Origin: Phytohabitans suffuscus
Lineage (GTDB): Bacteria > Actinomycetota > Actinomycetes > Mycobacteriales > Micromonosporaceae
Reading direction: 5' to 3'
DNA: 64,000 nucleotides
Assembly (NCBI RefSeq): GCF_011764565.1
Contig: NZ_AP022871.1
Coordinates: 5,952,320 to 6,016,319 of the forward strand
Part shown: piece by piece, positions 54,599 through 63,053 of the stretch
How the letters are laid out: the number at the start of each line of letters is the position of its first letter
Position numbering within the stretch: the first letter of the stretch is position 1
The notes under the pieces: generated by a model
Told to the model about the DNA's origin: nothing
Seen by the model: the letters and a program-made list of their open reading frames with translations, nothing else
Database searches by the model: none
Translations under genes and position numbers: made by a program

Positions 54599-55696
54599 CT
54601 AGGGGAGGCGGTGGAGGAAGGAGAGCAGGGCGGCGTGGTAGGGGGCGACCGTGGAGAGTTTGGCGTACTCGTCGGGGCCGTGCTGGCCGTGGCCGCCGAC
54701 GCCGAACGCGACCGCGGGGATGCCGCGCGCGGAGTAGAAGCGGCCGTCGCCGGCGCCGTGTTTGTAGAGGAACTCGCCGCCGTAGCCCTGCTCGCGGGCG
54801 GCCGCGCGCAGGTGGGCGATCTCCGGGCGGTCGTGGTCGGCGTGGTGCGGGGCGTCCACGTGGTCGACCGCGACGCTCACGCCGGGCTCGCAGAACGCGG
54901 CCAGGTGCGCGGTGATGCGGTCGGCGTCGGCGGCGGCCCAGTCGGTGTCCTCGGTGGGGAAGCGGATGTCCAGCCAGGCCTCGGCCTGGTCCGGGATCTG
55001 GTTGAACGCCCGGTTGGGGGTCTCGACGCGGGCCACGTTGACCGTCGTGCGCCACGCCTCCTCGGGCGGCACCGGGTAGCGGTCGGTGAGCCGGTCGATC
55101 GTACGGAGGAGCTTGAGCAGGGCGTTGTCGCCGAGCCACGGGTACGCGCCGTGACCACTGCGGCCGGTCGCGTGCAGGCGGGCGTGCGCCAGGCCCTTGG
55201 AGTCGGCCACGATGTCCAGGCGGCTGTGCTCGCCGATGACCACGAACCCGGCGGTGACCCCCTGCTCCAGCTGGTGCCGCGTGCCGTTGCGGCCGCCCAC
55301 CTCCTCGTCGGCGACGAGCTGGAGCGCCAGCGGGTACGGCAGGGTGGCGGCGGTCTCCTTGAACGCGAGCGCCTGCGCCAGCGCGGTGATCTTCATGTCC
55401 TGGGCGCCCCGCGCGTACAGCCGGTCGCCCTCGCGCCGCGGCCGGAACTGCTCGGGCGTGGCCGGTACGACGTCGAGGTGGGCGTTGAGCACGACCCGGA
55501 AGTCGCGCCGCTCGGGTCCATGGTGGACCAGGGCGCTGGGCACGCCGCTCGACTCGAACCACCGTACCGCGAAGCCGGGGCCGACGAAGTCGACGACGAG
55601 CTCCAGCGCCCGCCGCAGCTGCTCCGGCCGGTCGGCGGTGGACGGTACGGCGAGCAGCTCCCGCGCCGCGGTGAGAAAGGTGTCCATCTCCACCAC
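54599..55696 (-). CDS. M20/M25/M40 family metallopeptidase
   Basis: This 365-residue enzyme belongs to the ArgE/DapE/carboxypeptidase fold. Metal-binding positions are visible in VLNAHLDVVPA, ARGAQDMK, ADEEVGG and HGAGDGRF. The dimerisation domain reads GLAHARLHATGRSGHGAYPW. It hydrolyses N-acyl-amino-acid or dipeptide bonds. The start may be the ATG at 55687, three codons in. It is on the same strand as, and upstream of, the nuclease gene and separated from it by the perfect palindrome. Confidence 0.9.
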   Translation of the reverse strand: MVEMDTFLTAARELLAVPSTADRPEQLRRALELVVDFVGPGFAVRWFESSGVPSALVHHGPERRDFRVVLNAHLDVVPATPEQFRPRREGDRLYARGAQDMKITALAQALAFKETAATLPYPLALQLVADEEVGGRNGTRHQLEQGVTAGFVVIGEHSRLDIVADSKGLAHARLHATGRSGHGAYPWLGDNALLKLLRTIDRLTDRYPVPPEEAWRTTVNVARVETPNRAFNQIPDQAEAWLDIRFPTEDTDWAAADADRITAHLAAFCEPGVSVAVDHVDAPHHADHDRPEIAHLRAAAREQGYGGEFLYKHGAGDGRFYSARGIPAVAFGVGGHGQHGPDEYAKLSTVAPYHAALLSFLHRLP

Positions 55697-55791
55697 ACCA
55701 TCGTGCCCGACGGCGGGACATCATCCGGCCAGGGCGGAGCCCCGCCCGAGGTCCCGCGGGCGGGGCTCCGCCGGTCACGGCCGGCGCGTGC

Positions 55792-57048
55792 TCACCCGAG
55801 CCGCTTCAGGTCGAGCATCGTGTACGTGCCGTCCGGGGCGATCCAGGTCTGCACCGTCGACCGCGTGCTCGTGCCGTCGCGCAGGAAGAACCGCTCCCGG
55901 GCGAACATGCCGTCCGGGCGCCCGCGCTCGATCGCCGCGGCCTTGCCGGTGCTCCGGTCCCACACGACCCAACGCTCGCCCAGGCTGCCGATCGCGAGCC
56001 GCCCGCCGAGCGCGGGTTCGAGGCTGCCCCGCTCCTTCAGCGACACGTAGGCACGCCCGCCCAGGTCCTGGATCGCGGCCTGCTCGCCGACCGTCCAGCC
56101 GGAGCACCAGTCGGGTCCACACGCGACGGTCCCGACCATCTCCTCGTTCGCCTTCCACCGGTACCGCTCGCCGGTGGCGACGTCGACCAGCTCGCCGCCG
56201 CGCTCCGGCTCGCCGAAGGGTGTGCCGGGGTACTGCGTGGTGATCCAGCCCGGGATGGTGGAGAGCCAGTAGCCGCGCGAGCCCGGCACGTCGGCGATCC
56301 TCCCGTCGGCCAGCGACAGCCGGCGGATCGCCACGTCGTCCTCGCCCTGCCCCGGACCGAACACCTCCCAGATCATCGCGTCGCCGGCCAGGACGGCCTT
56401 CCCGCTGATCGCCGGGAGGTTCGCCAGCCTGGTCGCCGCTCCGCCGGCCACCGGCGCCACCCACGCCTCCCGCACCACCCGGCCGTCGCGCCGCCCCTCC
56501 AGGAACCAGACCACGCGGTCGCCGGCGACCTGGGCGGTCGTCACCCGTGGCTGGGCCAGCCCGTCCGAGACCGCGGCGGTGGCCACCCGGCGCACCGAGC
56601 CGGTGTCCGGGTCGAACAGCAGCGGTCCGGTCTCGCGGCCCGCTGAGACGACCAGCAGTTCGTCTCCCTCCGTGGCGTCCGCGACCTGGTACTCCGAGCC
56701 GTCGGGCAGCTCCTCGGGCAGCTCGCGGACCGCGTCCGGCCACACCGCCTCCGGCCCCGGGAGGGTGTCGAAGTCGGGGATCCGGTCGGGCGAGAACACG
56801 GGCGCCACCCCGTAGCGGGTCTCCGCGCCGGTCACCGCGACCACGGTCACGGTGCCGCAGACCACGACGGCCACCGCGGCCGCCACGGCGTGGACGACCC
56901 AACCGGACCGCGGTCGTGGCCGGGCCGCGCCTTCCGCGCGGGCCACGATCCGGGCCAGGTCGGGCGGGGGTACCCGCTGCGCGTCGATGTGGTGCCGGAG
57001 GGCGGTCCGCACCCGCTCGTCCCGGTCGCCCATGTGTTCAGTCTTCAT
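55792..57048 (-). CDS. Membrane-anchored anti-sigma-like protein with beta-propeller-type domain
   Basis: This 418-residue protein has a short cytoplasmic N-terminus (DLARIVARAEGAARPRPR), a single membrane segment (VVHAVAAAVAVVVCGTVTVV, near residues 50-70) and a large extracellular part. That part has repeated VxWxxx and GxxxRLA units and looks like a WD/TolB-type propeller. The gene overlaps the ECF sigma factor gene by 11 bases on the same strand, the usual place for its regulator. It has no clear zinc-binding ZAS motif, so the anti-sigma assignment rests on context. Confidence 0.75.
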   Translation of the reverse strand: MKTEHMGDRDERVRTALRHHIDAQRVPPPDLARIVARAEGAARPRPRSGWVVHAVAAAVAVVVCGTVTVVAVTGAETRYGVAPVFSPDRIPDFDTLPGPEAVWPDAVRELPEELPDGSEYQVADATEGDELLVVSAGRETGPLLFDPDTGSVRRVATAAVSDGLAQPRVTTAQVAGDRVVWFLEGRRDGRVVREAWVAPVAGGAATRLANLPAISGKAVLAGDAMIWEVFGPGQGEDDVAIRRLSLADGRIADVPGSRGYWLSTIPGWITTQYPGTPFGEPERGGELVDVATGERYRWKANEEMVGTVACGPDWCSGWTVGEQAAIQDLGGRAYVSLKERGSLEPALGGRLAIGSLGERWVVWDRSTGKAAAIERGRPDGMFARERFFLRDGTSTRSTVQTWIAPDGTYTMLDLKRLG

Positions 57049-57538
57049 CCAGATGCTCCCTCAGGGTCGCGAGCGCGCGGTGCAGCAGGGACTTCACCGT
57101 GCCGGGGCGGCAGCCGAGCGCCTCGGCGATCGCCAGCTCGGGCAGGTCGAGATAGAAGCGGAGGAACACCGCCGCGCGCTGCCGGCGGCTGAGCGCCAGC
57201 AGCGCCTGGCGTACCGCGGTGCCGTCGTCGGCCGACGGCGCGTGCTCCCGCGGCGAGCCGCGCGCCACGTGCCGGCGGGCCACGAGCAGGCGCCGCCACC
57301 ACGACCGGGACCGGTTGACCACCACCGCGTGCAGCCAGCTCCGCGGGTCCCGGACCGCGTGCCAGCGCCGGTACAGCTCGACGAACGACTCCTGCACGAT
57401 GTCTTCGGCCGCCGCCATGCTGCCGGTTATCACGTAGGCCAGCCGGATCATGCCGTCGTAGTGCGCCCGATAGGCCGCGCCGAAGTCGTCCAAGGCGCTA
57501 CCGCCCGTCTGGGGCTCCCTTACCGTGGACCATGTCAC
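57038..57538 (-). CDS. ECF RNA polymerase sigma factor, SigE/SigM-like (ECF41/56-type length)
   Basis: This 166-residue sigma factor has region 2 (RLAYVITGSMAAAEDIVQES, FVELYRRWHAVRDPRSWLHA) and region 4 (LSRRQRAAVFLRFYLDLPEL, AIAEALGCRPGTVKSLLHRA). It binds core RNA polymerase and directs a small regulon, probably including its own operon. The GTG at 57538 was chosen over an ATG at 57622 because the longer start adds an Arg-rich extension with no sigma homology. It overlaps the anti-sigma-like gene downstream. Confidence 0.9.
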   Translation of the reverse strand: MTWSTVREPQTGGSALDDFGAAYRAHYDGMIRLAYVITGSMAAAEDIVQESFVELYRRWHAVRDPRSWLHAVVVNRSRSWWRRLLVARRHVARGSPREHAPSADDGTAVRQALLALSRRQRAAVFLRFYLDLPELAIAEALGCRPGTVKSLLHRALATLREHLDED

Positions 57539-57643
57539 GCTACCTGGTCGCGCCGGCCCGCCGATCGGTTCCGCCTCGCGGGCGGTTTCGTTGAACAGAT
57601 GCCGCCGACCCGCCCGTATCACCGGTCAGGGAGGGTGAACCTG

Positions 57644-59302
57644 GTGACGATGACGAAGACCGCGGCGCCGCCCGCGACGGCGACCGGTCGGGCGCCGCTG
57701 CTGCTGGCGCGCCACCGTCGGTGGCTGTACCCGCTGGTCGTGGCCTTGATCCTCGGGCAGATGGCGGTCGCGATGGTTACCGCGGCGGTCCAGCAGACCC
57801 CGACGATCGACGAGCCGGTGTACGTGGGTACCGCCGTCTGGCAGCTCCAGGAGCACAGCCTGCGGTACAACCCGGAGCACCCGCCGCTCGGCAAGCTGCT
57901 GATCGGGGCGGGGCTGGCGTTCTCCGGCGCCGAGGTCGATCCGGAATTCCAGGGCGACCAGGGCGCGCTCGGCCGGCACCTGCTGTACGAGTCCGGCCAC
58001 GACCCGTGGCGCCTGATGCTGCTGGCCCGCCTGCCGGTCATCCTGCTGACGCTGCTGTTCGGGCTGGTGGTGCTCGCCTTCGCCCGCGACGTGACCGGGG
58101 CGGTTGGCGGGCTGGTCGCGCTCGCCCTCTACGCCTTCTCGCCCGACGTGATCGCGCACGGCTCGCTCGCCACGCTCGACGTGCCCGTGGTCGGGTTCCT
58201 GCTCACCTCGGTGTGGCTGGCGTGGCGGGCGCGGCGGCGCCCGTGGCTCTACGCGCCCCTGTCCGGCCTGGCACTCGGTGCGGCTCTCGCCACGAAGATG
58301 AGCGCCCTGCCGGCCGTACCGGTGCTGCTTCTATTGATCTTGTTGTCGGTGTGGTCGGCGTCCGGCCGGACCTGGCGTGCCGCGGCCCTGGGGGTGGCCG
58401 CCGGGGCGGGCGCGGCGCTGCTCGCGGTGGCCGTGGTGTGGGGGTCCTACCTCGCCGTCGACCCGCACCTCGCCTGGACGCCGCCGCCGGACGCGCCGGC
58501 CAGCGGCGGGCCGCGGGGGCTGGCGGCGCGGCTGCTGCCGTTCCCCGAGCCGTACGCGGACGGGCTGCGGATGCAGTTCGGCTTCGAGGACTCGCGGTGG
58601 AGCGGCTTCCTCTTCGGCGAGCTGTACAGCGGCGGCCGCTGGTACTACCTGCCCGCCGCGCTGCTGGTGAAGTCGCCGCTCGGCGCGATCGTGCTGTGGC
58701 TGGCCGGCGCGACCACGCTGCTCGCGGCGCCCCGGCTGCGGGCGGCCGCGCCGTACGTGCTGGTGCCGGCCGCCGTGCTGCTCGGTGTCGCGATGACCGG
58801 GGCGCGCGACTTCGGCACCCGGTACGCGCTGGTCGTGCCGGTCTTCCTCGCCGTCGCCGCGGCGGCGGTGGTCACCGTGCGTCTGCGGTGGGTGCGGATC
58901 GGCGCGGCGGCGCTGGTGGCCCTCGTCGCGGTCAGCTCGCTGCGCACGTTCCCGTACTACCTGCCCTACTCGAACGAGGCGTTCGGCGGCCCCGCCCGCA
59001 CCCACGAGCACCTGCACGACTCCAATGTGGACTGGGGCCAGGACCTGGGGCGGCTGGCCGACCGGCTGCGCGCACGGTACGCCGGGGAGCGGATCTGGCT
59101 CGTCTACAAGGGGAGCGGCGTGCCGTCGTGGTACGGCATCGAGGCGGCCGACCCGCTGGCCGTGCCGGCGGGGGAGGTGCGTGGCCTGCTGGTGGTCTCG
59201 GACAGCTCGGTCGCCAAGGCCACCGGCCCGCTCGCGGAGCTGATCCGCACGAGCGAGCCGATCGACTCGGTGGGGCACTCGATCACGATCTACCGCCGCT
59301 GA
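57644..59302 (+). CDS. Membrane glycosyltransferase of GT39/ArnT-like (PMT) fold
   Basis: This 552-residue polytopic protein has about 11 membrane segments. The first loop has the TIDEPVYVG motif (catalytic-type Asp/Glu) seen in lipid-linked sugar transferases, followed by HPPLGKLLIG. Members move sugars from a polyprenyl-phosphate donor to proteins or lipids at the outer face. A soluble C-terminal part (SNVDWGQDLGRLADRL) ends the protein. GTG at 57644 has GGGAGG 9 bases upstream and is preferred to the ATG at 57650. Confidence 0.87.
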   Translation: MTMTKTAAPPATATGRAPLLLARHRRWLYPLVVALILGQMAVAMVTAAVQQTPTIDEPVYVGTAVWQLQEHSLRYNPEHPPLGKLLIGAGLAFSGAEVDPEFQGDQGALGRHLLYESGHDPWRLMLLARLPVILLTLLFGLVVLAFARDVTGAVGGLVALALYAFSPDVIAHGSLATLDVPVVGFLLTSVWLAWRARRRPWLYAPLSGLALGAALATKMSALPAVPVLLLLILLSVWSASGRTWRAAALGVAAGAGAALLAVAVVWGSYLAVDPHLAWTPPPDAPASGGPRGLAARLLPFPEPYADGLRMQFGFEDSRWSGFLFGELYSGGRWYYLPAALLVKSPLGAIVLWLAGATTLLAAPRLRAAAPYVLVPAAVLLGVAMTGARDFGTRYALVVPVFLAVAAAAVVTVRLRWVRIGAAALVALVAVSSLRTFPYYLPYSNEAFGGPARTHEHLHDSNVDWGQDLGRLADRLRARYAGERIWLVYKGSGVPSWYGIEAADPLAVPAGEVRGLLVVSDSSVAKATGPLAELIRTSEPIDSVGHSITIYRR

Positions 59303-60291
59303 GGCTCCACCGGTGGCGGCGCTGCGACGGTGAGGACGAACTTGCCCTGCGCGTGGTGCTCCTCGATGAAGCGGATCGCGTCGGCCGTCTCGCCGAGCGG
59401 GCAGGAGCGCTCGATCACCGGGTCGAGCGTGCCGGCCGCGACCATCTCGCCCAACTCGGCCAGCTCGTCCGCCTTGGCCACGGCGACCAGCGGGCGCAGG
59501 CGGTGCGACGCGAACGGCGCCCGCGCCATCAGGCCCAGCAGGCGCGGCATCGGGCCGAGCACCTTGCCGCCGCCGCCGAACGAGGCGATGTAGATGCCCC
59601 TGGGCGCGAGCACCCGGCGCATCGCGGCGAGCGGCCGGTCGCCCACCAGGTCGAAGACCACGTCGAAGCGGGCGGTGCCGCGCGTGACGTCCTCGGCGGT
59701 GTAGTCGACGACGGCGTCGGCCCCGATCGAGCGCACCAGCTCGGCGTTGCGCCCGCCGCATGTGCCCGTCACGTGCGCGCCGAGCGCCTTCGCGAGCTGC
59801 ACGGCGAACGTGCCCACGCCGCCGGACGCCCCGTTGACCAGCAGCCGGGTGCCGGCGTCGACCGCGCCGAGGCGGACGCCCTGCAGCGCGGTGTTGGCCG
59901 CGACCGGCAGCGTGGCCGCCTGCTCGAAGGAGACCCCGGCGGGCTTGGCGGCGAGGTGCTTCTGCTTCGCCACCGTGAGCTCCGCGAAGCCCTTCTGGCC
60001 GACCTCGCCGAACACCTCGTCGCCGGGGCGGAAGCGGGTCACGCCCGCACCGACCGCCTCGACCGTGCCGGCGACCGCCCGGCCGAGGATCCGCGCCCGT
60101 GGCCGGCGCAGCCCCATGGCCAGCCGGATCGCGCCGGGCTCGCCGCGCATGGCGGCGCGGTCGCCGAAGTTGAGGGAGGCGGTGCGCACCCGGACGAGCA
60201 CCTCACCGGGGCCCGGGTCGGCGGGCCGCTCGACGTCCTCGTACCGCAGGACCTCGGGCGGGCCGTACCGGTCGTATACGATGGCCTTCAT
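59290..60291 (-). CDS. NAD(P)H:quinone oxidoreductase-like zinc-independent alcohol dehydrogenase (MDR family)
   Basis: This 333-residue medium-chain reductase has an N-terminal GroES-like domain (ASLNFGDRAAMRGEP, GRAVAGTVEAVG) and a Rossmann domain (LLVNGASGGVGTFAVQLAKA). It lacks the structural zinc Cys set, so it resembles zeta-crystallin-type quinone reductases. Its 3' end overlaps the convergent GT39-like gene by 13 bases. It lies 15 bp after the stop of the HAAS-domain gene and is probably part of that operon. Confidence 0.92.
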   Translation of the reverse strand: MKAIVYDRYGPPEVLRYEDVERPADPGPGEVLVRVRTASLNFGDRAAMRGEPGAIRLAMGLRRPRARILGRAVAGTVEAVGAGVTRFRPGDEVFGEVGQKGFAELTVAKQKHLAAKPAGVSFEQAATLPVAANTALQGVRLGAVDAGTRLLVNGASGGVGTFAVQLAKALGAHVTGTCGGRNAELVRSIGADAVVDYTAEDVTRGTARFDVVFDLVGDRPLAAMRRVLAPRGIYIASFGGGGKVLGPMPRLLGLMARAPFASHRLRPLVAVAKADELAELGEMVAAGTLDPVIERSCPLGETADAIRFIEEHHAQGKFVLTVAAPPPVEPQRR

Positions 60292-60306
60292 CGCTCGTGT
60301 CTCCTT

Positions 60307-61251
60307 TCAGCGCTGGCGGTAGTCGCGGAGGGCGGTGACGACGGCGCTGAGCAGCGAGCCGATGCAGACCGCGACGACGATCCCGTTGATCCACTTGGGC
60401 GTCCCGGACGACCAGCCGGCCGCCTCGACGAACGCGGGGTTGAGGATGTGGTCGTTGGCGGCGAACCAGAGCAGCGTCAACCCGGTGGCGATGTCGGCCG
60501 CCGCCCGCCCGATCGCGAACGGCACGGAGGGCCGCGCGTAGTACTTGGCGAACGCGAAGGCCAGGCTCGCGACCAGCAGGCCGACGAAGACGTAGATCAG
60601 GCCGGTGTCCCACAGCCACGGGTCGAGCGCCTGGATCGGGTCGCCGGCCGCGTCCCTTTCGAAGGGGAGCACCGGTGAGAGCAGGATGAGCGAGGTGAAC
60701 AGCACCATCGCCACCGTCTCGGCGGTCAGCTCCGCGTACCTGGTGCGCCGCCCGACCGGCTCGGGCAGCGCCGCCGGCGTCCACTGCCGGGTGGGCAGCT
60801 TGGGCGAGGGGACCCGCTCGATGACCGCGAAGACGAGCGTGGTCCAGAACGCGACGTGGAGCCCGGCGGTGAGCGCCGCGCCGACCGCGTCACCGGCCAC
60901 AGTGGACGCGCTCGCGCCGTCGACCGCGCGCAGCAGCCCCACCACCGCGGCCACGGCGGGCACCACCGTCACGAGCAGCGCGCTCAGCAGGCGGGTGTAG
61001 TCCAGGAACAGGGCCGGGCCGATCAGCTGGAGCGGCCGGTCGGCGTAGCCGGCGGCCAGCCGGGCCGGGTCGCCCAGGTCGGTGAGCACGGCCACCTCGG
61101 CCTCCGCCGGCTCGGCGCCGGCTTCGAGCCGGTCGTCGACCGCGTCGGCGATCGAGGTGCGCAGCTCGCGCTCGATGTCGGGCCGCTGCCGGCTGGGCAC
61201 GCGGCGGAGGGTGGCTTCGATGTAGCGGTCGGTGAGCGCGGTCGTGGTCAT
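60307..61251 (-). CDS. HAAS-domain membrane protein (permease prefix type)
   Basis: This 314-residue protein has an N-terminal HAAS-like helical domain (EATLRRVPSRQRPDIEREL, then SIADAVDDRLE and LGDPARLAAGYADR) followed by about seven membrane segments. HAAS domains occur at the start of PadR-controlled membrane proteins. The ATG overlaps the PadR stop (4 bases), so the PadR gene and this gene are co-regulated. Its role in membrane stress or transport is inferred from context. Confidence 0.85.
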   Translation of the reverse strand: MTTTALTDRYIEATLRRVPSRQRPDIERELRTSIADAVDDRLEAGAEPAEAEVAVLTDLGDPARLAAGYADRPLQLIGPALFLDYTRLLSALLVTVVPAVAAVVGLLRAVDGASASTVAGDAVGAALTAGLHVAFWTTLVFAVIERVPSPKLPTRQWTPAALPEPVGRRTRYAELTAETVAMVLFTSLILLSPVLPFERDAAGDPIQALDPWLWDTGLIYVFVGLLVASLAFAFAKYYARPSVPFAIGRAAADIATGLTLLWFAANDHILNPAFVEAAGWSSGTPKWINGIVVAVCIGSLLSAVVTALRDYRQR

Positions 61252-61583
61252 GACCCGTCCTTCAGGGTGTGGAACGCGGCGTGCAGCTCGTCCCAGTCGC
61301 GACTCAGCGTGCCGGCGAGCTCCGCGCCCAGGTCACTGGTGCGGTAGAACTTGCGCGGCCGGGACTCGTCGGTATTCCAGTCGCTGGTGAGCAGGCCCTG
61401 CTTCTCCAGCCGGCGAAGCAGCGGGTACAGCGTGTTGGCGTCGACGGCGAACCCGCTCCGCTCGAGCAGGTCGAGCAGCGCGTAGCCGTAGTTGGGCTTG
61501 CGCAGGATCAGCAGGCAGGCAAGGACGACGGTGCCGCGACGCAGCTCCTGCTGGTGCGTCGAAAGCAGTTCCTCGTCGAGCAT
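61248..61583 (-). CDS. PadR-family transcriptional regulator
   Basis: This 111-residue regulator has a winged helix (LACLLILRKPNYGYALLDLL and DANTLYPLLRRLEKQGLL) and a short C-terminal dimerisation helix, as in the small PadR-s1 group. The gene precedes the HAAS membrane-protein gene with a 4-base overlap. A perfect 9-bp inverted repeat lies 11 bp upstream of the ATG, so it is likely autoregulated. Confidence 0.93.
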   Translation of the reverse strand: MLDEELLSTHQQELRRGTVVLACLLILRKPNYGYALLDLLERSGFAVDANTLYPLLRRLEKQGLLTSDWNTDESRPRKFYRTSDLGAELAGTLSRDWDELHAAFHTLKDGS

Positions 61584-61593
61584 GCATCACACG

Positions 61594-61614
61594 ATAGTGT
61601 GTCCCACACACTAT
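61594..61614. promoter_or_regulatory. PadR-type operator
   Basis: ATAGTGTGT and ACACACTAT form a perfect inverted repeat with a 3-bp centre. The AT-rich outer positions and GTGT core resemble known PadR sites. It lies between the divergent padR and MerR-operon transcripts and could affect both. Confidence 0.8.
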
Positions 61615-61630
61615 TGCAACTCACACATCG

Positions 61631-61660
61631 TTGCATCCGGTACCCAGGTACAGGTCTACC
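61631..61660 (+). promoter_or_regulatory. MerR-type promoter with spacer dyad
   Basis: TTGCAT (61631-61636) and TCTACC (61655-61660) are separated by 18 bp filled by a dyad (CCGGTACC-ca-GGTACAGG, 7 of 8 matches). MerR regulators typically bind a dyad between -35 and -10 boxes with a long spacer. The promoter faces the operon that encodes a MerR-family protein. Confidence 0.7.
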
Positions 61661-61669
61661 GTCGAAGCC

Positions 61670-61996
61670 ATGAGTGATCTGACCTGGGCACCGGACGCCT
61701 GTACGCTTCCCACGCCCGAGCGCCCGACCCGCCTGGCGGAGTTCGACGACCTCTTCGCGACGGCGGTGCGCGGGGTCGAGCGCCCGTCGCCGATCCGGGC
61801 CCGCTTCGCGCTCGACCCCGCCGCCGCCGCGCGGGCGGCCGGCCTCGCGGTGCGGGAGAGCGAGTGCTGCTCCTTCTTCACGTTCACCCTCGGTGTGACC
61901 GGCGGCGAGGTCACGCTCGACGTGGCCGTGCCCGAGCGGTACCGGGACGTGCTCGACGCGCTGGCCGGCCGCGCGAGTGCCGGGATGCGGGCATGA
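61670..61996 (+). CDS. Small conserved Cys-containing protein, MerR operon
   Basis: This 108-residue soluble protein reads LTWAPDACTLPTPERPTRLA, AEFDDLFA, and RESECCSFFTFTLG with a conserved Cys pair. I recall the same protein family accompanying MerR-type regulators in actinobacteria but know no assigned function. The Cys residues (DAC, ECC) would suit metal or thiol chemistry. Its stop overlaps the merR-like start (ATGA), and it is the first gene after the MerR-type promoter. Confidence 0.8.
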   Translation: MSDLTWAPDACTLPTPERPTRLAEFDDLFATAVRGVERPSPIRARFALDPAAAARAAGLAVRESECCSFFTFTLGVTGGEVTLDVAVPERYRDVLDALAGRASAGMRA

Positions 61997-62472
61997 CCGC
62001 CGGGCTGCGGCCGGGCGAGGTCGCCGCGGCGGCCGGCGTCAACCCGCAGACGCTGCGGTACTACGAGCGGCGCGGGCTGGTCACCGAGCCGGCCCGGACC
62101 AACGGCGGCCACCGGCTCTACCCGCCGCAGACGGTGACCCTGCTGCGGGTCATCAAGACGGCGCAGCGGCTCGGCTTCACGCTGGACGAGGTCGCCGACC
62201 TGCTGGAGGCCGCCACCCACCGGCACGGCCGGCGGCGGCACGCGAGCCCCGGCCTGCGGGCGCGGGCCGAGGCCAAGCTCGGCGAGGTCGAGCAGAAGAT
62301 CGCCGAGCTCTGCGTCATCCGCGACACGCTGCGCGAGGCCGTCACGGCCGGCTGCGACGACCTGGTCGCCTGCGCGGCGTCGCCGGCCTGCCCGCTGCCG
62401 TTCGAAGGGCTCGCCGTGCGGCCGGCCCAGGCGACCGGCGGCTGCTGCGCGGGCGGGGACACGCCGTGCTGA
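61993..62472 (+). CDS. MerR-family metal-type transcriptional regulator
   Basis: This 159-residue regulator has an N-terminal winged helix (PQTLRYYERRGLVTEPAR, GGHRLYPPQTV), a long dimerisation helix and a Cys-rich end (AGCDDLVACAASPACPLP, and GGCCAGGDTPC). Cys positions after the coiled coil are typical of Hg/metal-sensing MerR proteins. It overlaps the gene before it and the gene after it. The spacer-dyad promoter upstream is the likely target. Confidence 0.9.
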   Translation: MTAGLRPGEVAAAAGVNPQTLRYYERRGLVTEPARTNGGHRLYPPQTVTLLRVIKTAQRLGFTLDEVADLLEAATHRHGRRRHASPGLRARAEAKLGEVEQKIAELCVIRDTLREAVTAGCDDLVACAASPACPLPFEGLAVRPAQATGGCCAGGDTPC

Positions 62473-62719
62473 GGCGGGCGCTGACCGGGCTCGCCGGCCT
62501 GGCGTGCGCGGCCTGCTGCCTGATCCCCGTGCTGCTCGCCGCCGGCGTCCTCGGCGGGGCGGGCTGGGCGGCGGCCGGGCGGGTCATGCCGGGCGTCGCG
62601 GTCGCGCTCGCCGCCTCCGCGGGGTGGCCTGGTGGTGGGCGACGCGGCGGCGGCACGCGGCCGGCTGCGCGGGTGGGAGCTGCTCCTGCGACCGGGCCAC
62701 CGTACGATCTGGCCGGTGA
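62466..62719 (+). pseudogene. Small Cys-rich membrane protein, one-base frameshift
   Basis: From a GTG inside the merR-like gene end, the frame gives [20 protein letters not shown] and two hydrophobic segments, then breaks. One extra G in the run at 62621-62624 leads to [20 protein letters not shown] and a stop at 62719, giving about 84 residues. That stop overlaps the GTG start of the next gene (GTGA), which supports the repaired frame. Cys pairs in a membrane context resemble mercury or metal transport proteins; the function is inferred. Confidence 0.75.
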
Positions 62720-63048
62720 GCATCGCCCGTTCCATCGGCCTGTTCGTGCTGGCCGCCCTCGCCGAGATCGGCGGCGCGTGGCTGATCTGGCAGGGGTGGC
62801 GGGAGCACCGCGGCGTCCTCTGGATCGCCGGCGGGATCATCGCGCTCGGCGCCTACGGGTTCGTCGCCTCCCTGCAGGAAGACCCGAACTTCGGGCGGAT
62901 CCTCGCCGCGTACGGCGGGATCTTCGTCGCGGGCTCGCTGGCCTGGGGGATGGTCGTCGACAAGTTCCGCCCCGACCGGTGGGACCTCATCGGCGCCGCG
63001 ATCTGCCTCGCCGGCGTGGCCGTGATCATGTACGCCCCGCGCGGCTGA
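62716..63048 (+). CDS. ynfA: YnfA/UPF0060 family small membrane protein
   Basis: This 110-residue protein has four membrane segments, the normal size for YnfA. It has the family patterns [20 protein letters not shown] and [19 protein letters not shown]. Structurally related to small multidrug resistance transporters; its substrate is unsettled. The GTG start overlaps the preceding stop in the repaired reading, so it is probably the last gene of the MerR operon. Confidence 0.92.
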   Translation: MSIARSIGLFVLAALAEIGGAWLIWQGWREHRGVLWIAGGIIALGAYGFVASLQEDPNFGRILAAYGGIFVAGSLAWGMVVDKFRPDRWDLIGAAICLAGVAVIMYAPRG

Positions 63049-63053
63049 GCGGC

